Origin: Sabethes cyaneus
Lineage: Eukaryota; Arthropoda; Insecta; Diptera; Culicidae
Assembly: GCF_943734655.1 (NCBI RefSeq)
Contig: NC_071354.1
Span: 58,631,544-58,695,543, forward strand
Direction of reading: 5' to 3'
DNA length: 64,000 bases
Of this stretch, positions 34,246 through 45,289 are shown piece by piece; the stretch's first letter is position 1; every line of letters begins with the position of its first letter. Below the pieces are notes generated by a model that was given only the letters and a program-made list of their open reading frames with translations, had not been told where the DNA came from and made no database searches. The position numbers and the translations under genes were made by a program.

Positions 34246-34300
34246 CCGCCTGGGTGCTAATTCCGTTATCGAAATTTGACCTTCGGTTTTTATCAGCTAA
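34246..34300 (-). mobile_element. SINE family B, 3' fragment, copy 5
   Basis: GCCTGGGTGCTAATTCCG, then TTATCGAAATTTGACCTTC match the 3' end of the family on the minus strand. Only about 55 bp remain beside the Jockey element. Confidence 0.6.
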
Positions 34301-34399
34301 CTGTCCCCTTTATCTCGTTTGCTTTGCGTTGACAAGGGCTAACATCACTGTGGGCTCAGGAGTCGTGGGCTCCACTGACAGCTGATGAGCTAACTTGTG

Positions 34400-36546
34400 T
34401 GAAGAGTGGCAAATATATGATATCTTGATTTGTAATTGTACCGATTTAAATGAACCTGTAGATAAATTCACCACAACAATTCATCAGGCAATTGCTGACC
34501 ACGTTCCAAAAGTTCGTCCACGTCGTAAACCCGCTTGGGGAACCACTGAGCTCTCCCGCCTGAACCGTAAGCGAAAGTCTGCTCTTCATGCGTACCATAA
34601 GGATAGAAATTCTTTTAATAGTATACGTTTCACAACGACGAGTCGGAGATATAAAATCCTAAACTAGCGGCTCTATCAGAGTTATGTACAAAACACGGAG
34701 CGTAATCATCGGCTTAATCCAAAGAGTTTTTGGAAGTTTGTAAACTCAAAACGTAAGGAACATGGTTTACCTTGTCCTTACGTATTTCTAAAAAACGATG
34801 TACGGTAGCGTCAACCGAAAATGTGATTTGTTTGCTGAATATTTCTCGGAAGTTTTCAGCCATGAATCAGCTTCATCGGAAAATATTGAAGCAGCATTAC
34901 GTCTTGTTCCGAGTGACGAGATTGCAGCTCAAACATTTACGGTTACTGAAGTTGCAGTTGCTGAAGCCGTTGGTAGAATAAAACAATGTTATTGCCCTGG
35001 GCAGGATGACATTCCTGCCGTGCTGTTGAAAAAATGCTGTGAAACTTTGAAATCGCCAATCGCTTCATTGCTCAGTCTCTCTATGCAATGCCATCAATTT
35101 CCTCCGAACTGGAACACCTCCTTTATGTTTCCTGTTTTTAAAAAAGTATACAGGCGTAATGTCGAACACTACCGCGGAATTACCTCTCTGTGTGCTTGCT
35201 CGAAGCTTTTGGAGGCAATTGTTTATAAGCATTTCTTGTTCCATTCCAAGAACTATATATCTACGTCGCAGCATGGCTTTTTTCCTGGTAGATCAGTATC
35301 AACTAATCTGTTGGAGTTTACCTCTGTATGCTTACGTGCAATGGACCAGCGTCATCAGGTTGACGCAATTTACACAGACTTGAAGGCAGCTTTTGATCGC
35401 GTCGACCACGAAATTTTACTCGCTAAACTCAACAAATTGGGTGTCTCCGTTGGTTTAATTGCTTGGTTTGAATCCTATTTATGAGACCGCAGAATGGCTG
35501 TTAAATTGGGTGCATCACTGTCATGTTGGTTCTTAAACAATACTGGAGTACCTCAGGGCAGCACTTTAGGACCGCTATTGTTTTCTTTGTTTGTAATTAC
35601 GAGACACGAGATTACTACACGCCGAAGATGCCAAAATCTACATGATTGTTTGTAACAACGACGATTGTCTGAGAGTTCAAGAATTGATCAACCGGTTTGC
35701 AGAGTGGTGCGATTGCAATTGTATGACTATAAGCATTCCAAAATGTGCCGTTATCAGTTTCTCTCGAAAAAAACATACGTTGTTGTATGATTACCGCATT
35801 AATGGTTAAATTCTACAACGTAGTGATAGTGTTATCGATCTTGGAGTTGTTTTGGATAAACACTTAACGTTTAGACTTCACTATGAACTGATCATCAACA
35901 AAGCATCACGACAGCTAGGAACATTACGCACTTTATATTGCTCGCTGGTATGCTCGGTTTTTGAAACAAACTGCGCTGTTTGGGACCCCCATTTTGCGAG
36001 TTGGTCTCTTCGTATTGAAAGAATCCAGAAACGTTTCGTCCGAAAAATATGCCGCATGTTACCTTGGAGGAATCCTGACAATCTGCCTACGAGTACTTGT
36101 GCATTTTAATTGGTATTGCTCCGCTACAGCAACGACGGAAAGATATCGTCGCTAATACGGCACACAAAATACTAGTGGGGAAATACGACAGTCCTGCTAT
36201 ACTCTCATCACTCCTGCTACACTGCCCGCTGCGACCTCAACGACACCAACAGCTTTTCCATGTGGGAACACAACGCACCAGCTAAGGTGCACCAACCGAT
36301 CTATCATTTGGCAACCAAATACAACCGTCGAAGGCAGAATTTTAATTTTTAACACTTGACCAATGTTATTTTGATTTGTATCGTATTTATGTAAAACATA
36401 AATATATTGTACACAAAAAAAGATGTTGGGTTTTTGCGCCTCCTAGAGAATGCATAGTTTGTGCAACTCTAGGTGGCTTTTCCCAGCCTATTTCATTAAG
36501 ACCACGTGTCGGTTGAAATTAAAATGATTAAATAAATAAATAAATC
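34400..36546 (+). mobile_element. Jockey-type LINE, 5'-truncated and mutated
   Basis: Starts inside ORF2 with PRRKPAWGTTELSRLNRKRK. The longest frame, 34798-35484, carries the RT front half (CPGQDDIPAVLL, NVEHYRGITSLCACSKLLE, QHGFFPGRSVSTNLLEF, IYTDLKAAFDRVDHEIL). Then come GVPQGSTLGPLLFSLF, a frameshifted HAEDAKIY in place of YADDAKIY, NCMTISIPKCAVISFSRKK and RFVRKICRMLPWRNPDNLP. A stop near 35482 and several frameshifts inactivate it. The 3' end at about 36528-36546 is a TAAATAAATAAA tail. Its 3' UTR is shared with 21606-21790. Related to, but a different subfamily from, the copy at 40520-42616. Confidence 0.82.
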
Positions 36547-36569
36547 TCGTTTACGCTAACGCTGACATG

Positions 36570-36715
36570 TTGGCATCGAAAACATGGCTGCCTGCCAGCT
36601 ACTTGGTTTTTATATGACTTCGCAACCAGCTGTTATAATACAGGACAGTGCGGGGTCAGTGCTACGATCCTATTGATTCTAACAGCCTCTCCCTGCCTAG
36701 GTTCGAACCTTCAGA
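36570..36715 (-). mobile_element. SINE family B, copy 6
   Basis: Inverted, diverged copy: ACTTCGCAACCAGCTGTTAT, GTGCTACGATCCTATTGA and a remnant box B complement AGGTTCGAACCT. Joined closely to the Jockey tail at 36546. Confidence 0.68.
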
Positions 36716-37639
36716 AATGTCATGCAAAAAGGATTTTTTGATAACTGATCTCGTTAAAAACTTACGGCAAATATTGTGGAGTCATCTCAAGGGAAGTCCA
36801 TTGCTGTACGAAACTTTGACCGCGTTTTCCCCGAAATCATGTTTCTTTAGCTGGCGGTACGTGTATCTCAAAATCTAGTGGACCGATTTGACTGAATTTT
36901 TTTCAGCTTGTAAAAATGAATTATCTAAATTATTACGTAGTCGTTTTTTGATATCTCAATTTTTGAAGTTTTTGGCGATTTTTGATCAAAAACACCTTTC
37001 TTTTGGAAAAATTGCCACCATTTTGGTAATTTTTCGAATTTTCAAAAACCGCTACGTAACAATTTAGGTACCTTAACCTAAAGCTTCAAAATCATCCTTA
37101 AAATTCGTCCTAGGATACTCCGTTGGTTCCCGGCACGTACCGCCAGTAAGTAACTATTTTCTAGAGGGCATTCACGCGCCTGTCTTTGCCACCAGCATAA
37201 TAATCACTATTCTGGTATCCAAAAAATACAATATATATCTTCAAATATACCTTAACCAATAACCAAAATACCCCAACACTTAACTATAATTCTAGCATCT
37301 GAAATTTTTTTTAAGAAAATCTATTATTTTTCGGTCTTCCAGAGTAGGGTCCCTCCTCAAGGTGAAATTAGTTCATAAAAACATATTCGCTGTGTTCAGA
37401 TTGGCAAAAGAATGCAGTATTTACATTTTTACAAACAGAACCCCGCTTTTAGGCTCAAAAACTACTTCCGAAATTGGGCTCTCCGACGAAAAGTTAATGA
37501 ATGCTAATGTCCCGTTAATAGGTACTTGCTATGACATTATTAACCCTCCAGTACCCAAACTATTCTTGTTGTTGTTCTACCAGCCGATAACCGGTGTGGC
37601 TCTGGCAGTATCATGAATCCCTATCTATTATACTCGGTC
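36716..37639. other. Intergenic; possible foldback at 36851-37145
   Basis: CTGGCGGTACGTG at 36851-36863 is exactly complementary to CACGTACCGCCAG at 37133-37145, enclosing about 270 bp of AT-rich sequence (possible MITE of 295 bp). No target duplication is clear. The rest has no recognisable gene. Confidence 0.5.
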
Positions 37640-39680
37640 CTGGGCTATTTGTCGCCAATCCGTTAAGTGTATCGACACACGCAAGTCGGCTTCAACTTGG
37701 TCGTACCTTCTAGCACGTTGTGCTTCTCCGTTCCTGGTTCCGGTGGGGTTGTTGAAGAGAACAAATTTCACTGCATAGTCATCCGGCATCATTGCTACGT
37801 GGCCGGCTCACCGTAGTCTCCCAATTTTCGTCAGGTGATACGATTGTAGAGATTCCCCTCCAAGCAGTGCCTCCAACTCGTGGTTCATACGTCTACGCCA
37901 CTCTCCAATATCCATTTGACACCCGCCAAAAATAGTCAGCAACACCTTTCGTTCCAATACGGCAAGTTCACGTATGTCTTTCGTAAGCAAAGCTACAGTC
38001 CATTCGAAGTTCGTTGAAGACTACCTGTCTGATTAGCGTTTTGTACATCGTCGGTTTTGTGCGGCGGCGTATGCTCCTTGATTGAAATATCTCGCGGAAG
38101 AAAAAGTTGGCTCGAGTACCAGCTTGAATGCGTCGTAGAAGCTTCTTGTTTGAATTCTTGTTATCGGTTACCAGAGATCCCAAACATATAAACTCATCTA
38201 CCACTTCCAGTTCATCGCCATCAATAGTCACTGTCCGTGGGAGGCAAACGTTGCTTTCTCTGGAACCTCTTCCTACCATATGTTTAGTTCCTAGCCTCCG
38301 TTTTCAGTCTGGTGTAGATTGACTCCGCCGTCCCAATGTTTAAAAATGATGTTGAGGTCGTCCGCGAAGGTTAAGAGCTGGCTACTCTCACTGAAGAACG
38401 TTCCCTTCATTTCGACGCCCGCTCGCCGGATCATACCTTCAATAGCTATGTTAAATAACATACAAGACAGTAAATCCCCTTGCCGCAAGTCTCTGCGCGA
38501 TTCGAAAGGACTCGAAAATATGAAACGTGAGCACGTAGTACTCCCGACGTTTCTGGAGGATTTGTCGGACAGTAAAATTTGATCCATAGTTGCTCGGAAT
38601 CCCATAAAACCCACCTGACACTGCCCTACGAAATCTCTTGCTATCAGAGATAGATGACAAAATCTGGGAAAGCAACTTGTGGGCGATGTTGATTATCGTA
38701 ATGCCGTGGTAATTATAGCTATAGAGCTGGATCACGCATTTCGTAGATGGGACAAACCACATCTTCTACCCACTCCGCCGGTAGCTTCTTCGCCTCCCAA
38801 ATTCTTTGAATTATCCAGTGAAGTGCTGTTGCCAGCGGCTCTTGGCCATTTTTGTATAGTTCTGCCTGGAGTCGGTCCTTTCCGGTGGTTTTATTATTAC
38901 TCAGCTGGCCGATTTCTCGCCGGATCTCTTAAAGATCGGCACGCTGTTATCCATTGTTAGCACTTCTAGGTTAACTTCCGTTGCATCTCCTTCTGCTATA
39001 TCGCCATTGAGATGATTATCGAAGAACTGCTTCCACCTGCGCACCACCTCGTGCTGGTTTGTGATTATACTTCCTTCCTCTTCCTTACACATTTCTGGCT
39101 TCAGTGTGTGTCCCATACGAGTTTGGTTCACCTTTCTATAGAACTTACGCGTTTCATTAGCCCGGAATAGTTTTTCTAACTCTTCACGATCTTTTCCAAG
39201 CTTTTATTTTCCTCTTCATCGCTTATTGGCATTCCCCGTCAAATCAACCATTTCGTGCGCTCAAGGTTATCTCACCTAGCACCACGGTTGCGGCCTCATT
39301 GACGTCCGAGGGTCGAAGCATTTAGCTCCATAGAGGAAGGTAGAGCTTCAACTAGTACGCGCGTAGTCGGCATCTCGCGGGTTGTCTATTTGTCGAATGT
39401 TTAATCGGGGAGGGCGGCATTGTCGCGAGGTAAAGACCGTCGATATTTTTGAGCGTACGTATATACTGGTACTAGGTAATGGCCCTAGTCGTACCCTGTA
39501 GGGACCGTACGTAGGTGATGTTCGAGAACAATCGGCCATCGATGAAAATATGATCGGTTCATGGTTCGTTGGTTAGGTTATCTCTAGGTCGTTTTGTAGA
39601 TGTCTTTGCGGAGAAATGAAGTGTTTCTAAACACCAAACCCCGGGAAGCTACAGGTCCTAATTTCGTCGCCTTTGTCCAT
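37640..39680 (-). mobile_element. LINE with endonuclease and RT remnants
   Basis: Read on the minus strand. 39680-39240 is a broken apurinic-like endonuclease C-terminus (KDIYKTT, then a RTV..G...GHYLV-like stretch corresponding to the usual SDHYLV motif, then RDADYA). 39230-38900 is the linker (ITNQHEVVRRWKQFFDNHLN). RT pieces follow: RQGDLLSCMLFNIAIEG, the catalytic LLTFADDLNIIF, DGDELEVVDEFICLGSLVT. The C-terminus reads LAVLERKVLLTIFGGCQ, EWRRRMNHELEALL and MPDDYAVKFVLFNNPTGTRN. Multiple frameshifts and internal deletions (for example between 38290 and 38280). Same broad group as 49660-51490 and 51640-51980. The clade (RTE/I-like) is uncertain. Confidence 0.78.
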
Positions 39681-40064
39681 GCTGAATGTTCCGAGTCGAT
39701 TGATTCTTTGATTGTTCGTTGTGTATTAAATTTAAGTAGCTTGCCTTAGTAGGGCCCCGCTAACAAGTCTCGTGATGAGTCTGCCATCTTATAGTGCCGA
39801 GACAACACAGTGTCTTCTTCCCTGTCAGTATACGACCTTAATTTCCATAGGGGTTAGTTTGCCGATCTCCGCTAAGGTTACTCGTATTCCGGCGGAGGTG
39901 AGGCTAAGGAGGATAGTACTAAGTGATGATAAGAGGCTAATGACCACTATAGGGTCTGTTTTACGCATTATTCAACCATTCACCAACCTAACATCACGTA
40001 GTTTTCACATTTTTGCTAATATCTTTCAAACATAACGTCGAACCACAAAACCACAAACCGCCCA
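39681..40064. other. Possible LINE 5' sequence, unassigned
   Basis: Moderately GC-rich, no recognisable protein. It directly precedes the endonuclease remnant and may be the 5' part of that LINE. Confidence 0.3.
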
Positions 40065-40216
40065 GTTAGCTTCGAGGTACGATGTTGGTCTAACAAGCCA
40101 GTCGTAATTTAAAAAGGCCCCGTAATTTTCCTGAACTCTAACAGACGGCTGAGAAGTCTGTCAATAAAGAAGGATAATATCTAGTGACGGTTTAAGCCAA
40201 AGACTTTGCTTTGCTT
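40065..40216 (+). mobile_element. SINE family B, copy 7
   Basis: Head GATGTTGGTCTAACAAGCC (box A), body CTGAACTCTAACAGACGGCT and a clear end GACTTTGCTTTGCTT. The middle has an internal deletion relative to 24358-24556. Confidence 0.72.
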
Positions 40217-40294
40217 CGAACCACAAAATAATTCAATAATGATATACTAAGCAATGGTAGCACTCAAATAAAAGTTATACCTAACGGACGAATC

Positions 40295-42617
40295 AGTTTA
40301 TTTGTTTATTTATTCATCTGGCCATACAGGCCTTCATGAATTGGATTGGATGGGGAAAAGCCTCCTTGAGATGATCATACATCGACCGTTCTCAAGCTGG
40401 CGTAAAAACCCCATCATCTTTAGATATTAATACATAGTATACGTTTACAGGGCTTACAATACATTTTGGATCACATTTAACTTACGACTACTTTAAACAA
40501 TTAATAGAAATCTTACGTACTAGGGTAATCTCTTTAAATTATTTTTAAACACATCACTGGACATAGAAACGTCAAAATGCACGTAGTATTTATTGAACAC
40601 GTCACACATTGCCCTTATAGGCTCGTTTTTGCCGTAATCAGTGCGCTGATATTGCAGTCTTAAGAAATCCCATGACCTAAAGTTTCTGGATGGGGTGTTG
40701 ATGTCGATTTTGGAAAGGATAAGAGGAGAGTCAATTTCGCCTAAAAGCAGCTTTGCCACAAAAACTGCTCTACATATATCTCTTCTTTTAGCCAAGGTAT
40801 TCATGTCAAGCAGGCGGCAGCGCTCAACGTATGGAGGTAATTCCAGAGGGTTTCTCCAGGGTAGATTTCTTAACGCGTAGCGCAGGAACTTTGCTTGAAT
40901 AGCTTCGATCCTGTTTGACCAAACAGCTGTGTATGGGCTCCAAATGGCAGCTGAGGCTTCTAATACGGAACGAACAAGGGAATAGTATAATGCTCGTAAA
41001 CAGTACGGATCAGTGAATTCTTTAGCAAGTCTAATAATAAACCCCAAATTTCTATTCGCCTTTGAAACGACATGGGAGTAGTGATTTCTGAAGGACATTT
41101 GATCATCAAGAAGAACACCTAGATCTTTGACTACCGTTAATCTACTGACTGGTTCTCCAGATATGGAATAATTCCAGTGAATTGGGTTCTTTTTTCGTGA
41201 GAAAGAGAGCACAGAGCACTTGGACACACTTAGGGTAAGCAAATTTCGAGCACACCAATCGCTAAAGTCGTCCAGATGTCGCTGAAGTTCGATGCAATCA
41301 GTTGTCGAGCGTACAACAAGGTAAAGCTTTAGGTCGTCAGCATAAATTAAATATCGACCTGATGGAATTATCTTACAGACGTCGTTAAAACATAATAAAA
41401 AAAGAAATGGTCCCAGATTACTTCCTTGTGGTACGCCCGACAAGTTTGCGAAACATTGTGATTCGTGACCGCCTATTTTTACAGATAAGGTGCGGCCAAT
41501 TAGATATGATTTCAGCCATTCAATTATGTTGGAAGAGGCTCCAAAGCGCTCGAGTTTCGCCAATAGGATGAGGTGGTCTACGCGATCAAATGCTGCTTTT
41601 ATATCCGTATACACGGCATCTACTTGAGCTCCGCTTTCCATAGTTTTAATACAGTGCGAAGTAAACTGTGCTAAATTTGTCGTAGTTGATCTGCCTGGAA
41701 AAAATCCATGTTGGTCTGTTGAGATGTATGCTTTAGCTTCTCGGAATAGCACTCCACCAATTAGAATTTCAAACAGCTTTGAGCCCACACAAAGAGACGT
41801 AATTCCTCGATAATTTGCTATGTTTTGTTTATCGCCTTTTTTAAAAATTGGAAACATAATCGATTTTTTCCAGCGCGTTGGGAATATCGCCTGCGCCAGT
41901 GACTGATTAAAAAGTATTTTCAACGGAGCACATAGGGCGTTCGCACAGTTTATTAACACTATCGACGGGATTCCATCAGGCCCTGCTGATGTTGAAGACT
42001 TCAATTTCTTCAGTGCAGCAAAGATATCTTCGTCTGAGAAGCGGATGCTTCTAAGGTTTAGCACATTGTCCGGAACGTCACGGATAGCATTTTGGACCTG
42101 AGTCGGATTAGCTGAAGCAGTTGCAAACACACTCGAGAAGTGTTTAGCAAAGAGATTGCAAGTGTCACTCGTCTTGCTGGAAGTTTCGTCTGCTAGAAAC
42201 ATGCTGCAAGGTAGCCCGTTTTCTTTACGCTTCTCGTTAACAAAAGACCAGAAGCGTTTGGGGTTTCGTTTCAAATCTGCTTGAGTACGTAACGCGTGTT
42301 TAGAGTAGAGAAATCGATTGTACCTTCGGTAATTATTGCTGGCAAAAGTAAATTCCCGCTTTGCCAGGGGATCACGTCGATTGGTGTAATTGCGAAGTGC
42401 GGCAGCTCTCAGCCGCTTTAATTGCCGTAAATGATTGTTCGACCAAGGCGGCTTCGGTCGAGGGCGGGGGGGAGGTACAAATGTTCTGAATTGCTGAATT
42501 AGTGTGTTCGAGAAAATGTCTACTGCGGCGTTAACATCGGTTGTGTTGTCTAACAGATTATTCCAGTCAATGTGGGAGAGTGATCCATCTGTAAGTAACA
42601 GACTACTAAAAATAAGC
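40295..42617 (-). mobile_element. Jockey-type LINE, 5'-truncated, near-intact RT
   Basis: A minus-strand insertion. Its 3' end at about 40295-40315 is an AAATAAACAAATAAA-type tail. The 3' UTR (40315-40519) contains the GATGGGGTTTTTACGCC motif shared with 47305-48900. The protein frame is open from about 42616 to 40520. The upstream 5' UTR, ORF1 and endonuclease are missing, as is usual for incomplete target-primed reverse transcription. The intact frame implies a young copy. Confidence 0.88.
40520..42616 (-). CDS. Jockey ORF2 reverse transcriptase, N-terminally truncated
   Basis: One frame of about 698 codons. The recognisable start codon used for the long frame is at 42274, but coding homology continues upstream (DGSLSHIDWNNLLDNTTDV, KPPWSNNHLRQLKRLRAAAL), so the protein is truncated by the insertion and has no native start. 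RT landmarks in order: SAGPDGIPSIVLI, NIANYRGITSLCVGSKLFE, QHGFFPGRSTTTNLAQF, VYTDIKAAFDRVDHLIL, LSGVPQGSNLGPFLFLLCFN, the catalytic LIYADDLKLYLVV (intact YADD), VSKCSVLSFSRKK and VVKDLGVLLDD. The thumb and tail end with LPPYVERCRLLDMNTLAKR and LKRLP. It converts RNA to DNA at a nicked target. This copy lacks its endonuclease. No internal stop was seen. Confidence 0.85.
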   Translation of the reverse strand, partial: LIFSSLLLTDGSLSHIDWNNLLDNTTDVNAAVDIFSNTLIQQFRTFVPPPRPRPKPPWSNNHLRQLKRLRAAALRNYTNRRDPLAKREFTFASNNYRRYNRFLYSKHALRTQADLKRNPKRFWSFVNEKRKENGLPCSMFLADETSSKTSDTCNLFAKHFSSVFATASANPTQVQNAIRDVPDNVLNLRSIRFSDEDIFAALKKLKSSTSAGPDGIPSIVLINCANALCAPLKILFNQSLAQAIFPTRWKKSIMFPIFKKGDKQNIANYRGITSLCVGSKLFEILIGGVLFREAKAYISTDQHGFFPGRSTTTNLAQFTSHCIKTMESGAQVDAVYTDIKAAFDRVDHLILLAKLERFGASSNIIEWLKSYLIGRTLSVKIGGHESQCFANLSGVPQGSNLGPFLFLLCFNDVCKIIPSGRYLIYADDLKLYLVVRSTTDCIELQRHLDDFSDWCARNLLTLSVSKCSVLSFSRKKNPIHWNYSISGEPVSRLTVVKDLGVLLDDQMSFRNHYSHVVSKANRNLGFIIRLAKEFTDPYCLRALYYSLVRSVLEASAAIWSPYTAVWSNRIEAIQAKFLRYALRNLPWRNPLELPPYVERCRLLDMNTLAKRRDICRAVFVAKLLLGEIDSPLILSKIDINTPSRNFRSWDFLRLQYQRTDYGKNEPIRAMCDVFNKYYVHFDVSMSSDVFKNNLKRLP

Positions 42618-44061
42618 TACACAAACAGCCATTTCTCAGTTTGTCGAACCCTATCGATTGGTACAAAAGACTTGGCTCTCTGGGTCTTGGTCCAATTTCT
42701 TGTCTAACGACCAATTTCAAAACCTCTGTTATAGTATAACAAAGGTAATAAAATCGATTTTTAGAATTGAAACAGTACTATGCCCCCTTAATATTACAAC
42801 ATTATTACAAAGCACAGAAGGAGGGTTTTCTTTCTTTTCGTTTTTATTTCATTTGAGTAGGAACTGCTTTTTACTGGAAATAAAGTTTTTGTACCCTCGT
42901 TAAAAACAGATTTCAGATCAATAGTATAGTACCCAGCAGAAAAGTAGAACACAACATTACACAAACGCCCGCCGCCCGGTTGGTTGGGTCAAATCATCGT
43001 TAACCAAGCAGTTCTGCCATCCCCTTTTCAAATAGCAATTTACCTGCCTATCATTCGAAGTTTACCGAAAGCAACAGTGACCCACACCGCAGATTTATCT
43101 TCCAATTACTTAACCAGTTCTCAGAGGAACCGTGATATGCTGCGGTCGGCCGGGCAAGGGATATGCCAGTGAGTGGACAACAGATTAAAAGAAACACTTT
43201 CCGAAAGTGACCCATTCGTTAATTAGTACGAATTCCTTTCGCTGAAACGAATTTAATTGAGCGAATCCCGAAGGGGAACAAAGAGGTGAAAACCTTTTTC
43301 CGGACGGTGCCCACAGGACTACTTTCATCGTGCGGCAAGATTGATGATCCCAGCATCTTTCGATTAATCCATTCTTATGGTCGGTCGGTCGGTTGGTCAG
43401 TATCAGTCCCACCGCAGTTCCGCAGTCGGTCTTGGGATAAACTTTCATCCTTTCGCTAGCTGCGACCCCACTCAAGTGTGGCGCTGGGAAGTTTTTTTTT
43501 CTTTCTTTTGTACTCACTGGGGACCCACCTTGCGCTCATTGTTTCAATTTTCGTTCAGTTCTCAGTCATTAATCTTTCCAGGTTGGGAAGCTTCAAACCT
43601 AGTAGCTGTGCTAGTAGTAGCAGTAGTAGTTGTGCCAATTGTTTTCCCTTGCTTTGTTTGCCATAGGGTGAAACTTCCCCTTCGAGGGAGTAAGAAATCC
43701 GTGAGATTGAAGATCTTGTTCGGTACACTGGAGCCTAAATCGTATCTTACCAAAAAGTTGTAATTAGAATTGACTTAAACGCGATGGTATTTTCGTGTTG
43801 GCAGCTGCCGGCCAGCTAGTTGGTTTGCTATTAGGCGCGGTAATTAGTTGCGTGGGTTGATAGGCACGAAAATAAATACTTTCAGTAACTCTCTGATGGT
43901 AGAAGTCGACCTTTAGGCGCTGCTTTATTTTCGTCTAAAAACTTTTATAATATAGTAGGTGGAACAGCGTACAGTTTGCATAATAATCAAGATTATCATA
44001 ACATGTATATTGAAAGCTCTTTTTATTTTGTTTACTGGTTTGTTGTGCTTCATATAGCATT
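42618..44061. other. Intergenic, no gene recognised
   Basis: A fragment resembling a dispersed repeat occurs at 42770-42940 (GTACTATGCCCCCTTAAT). 42960-43870 is GC-richer, with a GGTCGGTCGGT run near 43378-43396 and an AGTAGTAGCAGTAGTAG run near 43610. Short frames have no domain. Confidence 0.35.
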
Positions 44062-44311
44062 CCCGAGCAGACACAAAAGGCAAAATAATATTAAAATGTA
44101 TTATGAAAATCGACTAACACATATCAAAATTTGGTCTTGTTTTCGCTGACATAGTTGATAAAATAACAAAACATAATATCAATAGTTTGCTCCTTTAAGG
44201 CCAAAAGAATAACTACTTGTGTTATCTGATTAATAAAGCAATAACATGACTGTATTCAGAGTTTGGAAGGTATTGAATAACAATTGCAGTAGCATATGAC
44301 ATATTAAAAAC
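44062..44311. mobile_element. Truncated copy of the 540-bp MITE
   Basis: Begins CCCGAGCAG..AC at 44062, then follows the right half of 24964-25503 in reverse complement for about 250 bp (ATCAAAATTTGGTCTTG, TAACTACTTGTGTTAT, AAAGCAATAACATGACTG). The other end is missing. Confidence 0.82.
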
Positions 44312-44825
44312 TCAAACTGCCGCCGGTTTTCAATTTACCCTTTGTTCTCTTAAATGTCTTTGGACACTTTACTTTTTTGTTCTTACAAAGTATAAAAATT
44401 ACCTTTTTTGCCGACGTAATTGAAGTTACCCTTTGTTATAACTAGACGAACAATCGATGAGAAGGTGCAGCTACGTAAGTTATGAAATGGCTCAGTTTGA
44501 AAAGTGGGACGGCCTTCGAAAATATACTTTGTTCGTATAAAACACGGCCTACTGCTCAACAGGGTTATTAGTTTATGTTAAGCAAGCAAACGCAAAGGTA
44601 TCGCCGGTGTCAGTGAGAAACCCGCCAAGAGGGTTGCCAAAGCACAGCAAGAGAGAAAAGAAGAAGAAGGCATGTAAAAATACACATGCGTCTGTTGTTG
44701 CCCGTTGAGGCTGTCATAAAGCGAACCTGTTTTAAGTAAACGTTGGATGCTGCATTTAGGATAACAATCAGTCTCTTTAAAGGTCAACGCATTGAAGAGC
44801 TTATTGTATTTTAAGCCCGTCCAAA
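44312..44825. other. Intergenic, no gene recognised
   Basis: No convincing gene or repeat end. The minus frame at 44578-44787 has no recognisable domain. Confidence 0.3.
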
Positions 44826-45195
44826 ATTATAGGAATAGACTGCATTTCAGGCGAGATGCTCAAAGCTTTCCTATCTATGTATGTCAGCTCAGATAATGTA
44901 TCAGCTATTCAGCAATATATGGAAATGCGCAACTTTTTAGGTGGACTAGATACAGGGCACATTGGTCAAAGTCCTTAAAAAAGAAGACCTAACTGAACGC
45001 AGTAACTGGCGTGCCATCACGTTGCTTTGTATTTCTCTCATCGATCGAGGAGAAGATCGACACTACTCTCCAACGGCAGCAAGGTGGATTCCGTGCTAGC
45101 CGATCATGTGAAGACTATATCACAACGCTCCGTATTATATTGGTGCAGTTCGACGAATTCCAGGACACCATTCTGCTGGTGTTCGTTGGGAGTGT
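44826..45195 (+). mobile_element. RTE-like LINE fragment
   Basis: Plus-strand equivalent of part of 10095-11810: IIGIDCISGEMLKA, then SSIEEKIDTTLQRQQGGFRA, SRSCEDYITTLRIILVQF and DEFQDTILLVFV, stopping just before the first catalytic aspartate. Frameshifted near 44960. Its right end runs into a Jockey fragment. Confidence 0.75.
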
Positions 45196-45289
45196 ACCCA
45201 TAGAAAATTATCGCGGCCTTCGACCTGCTCAAATGTTGGGTATATACTGTCCTTACTCGCCTCGACTCGGATTCAACTAAGTGATAATC

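Noticed and set aside
39681..40064. Possible nuclear copy of mitochondrial rRNA
   Set aside because: A few words recalled 16S rRNA, but no extended match could be followed, and the position fits the 5' part of the adjacent LINE better.
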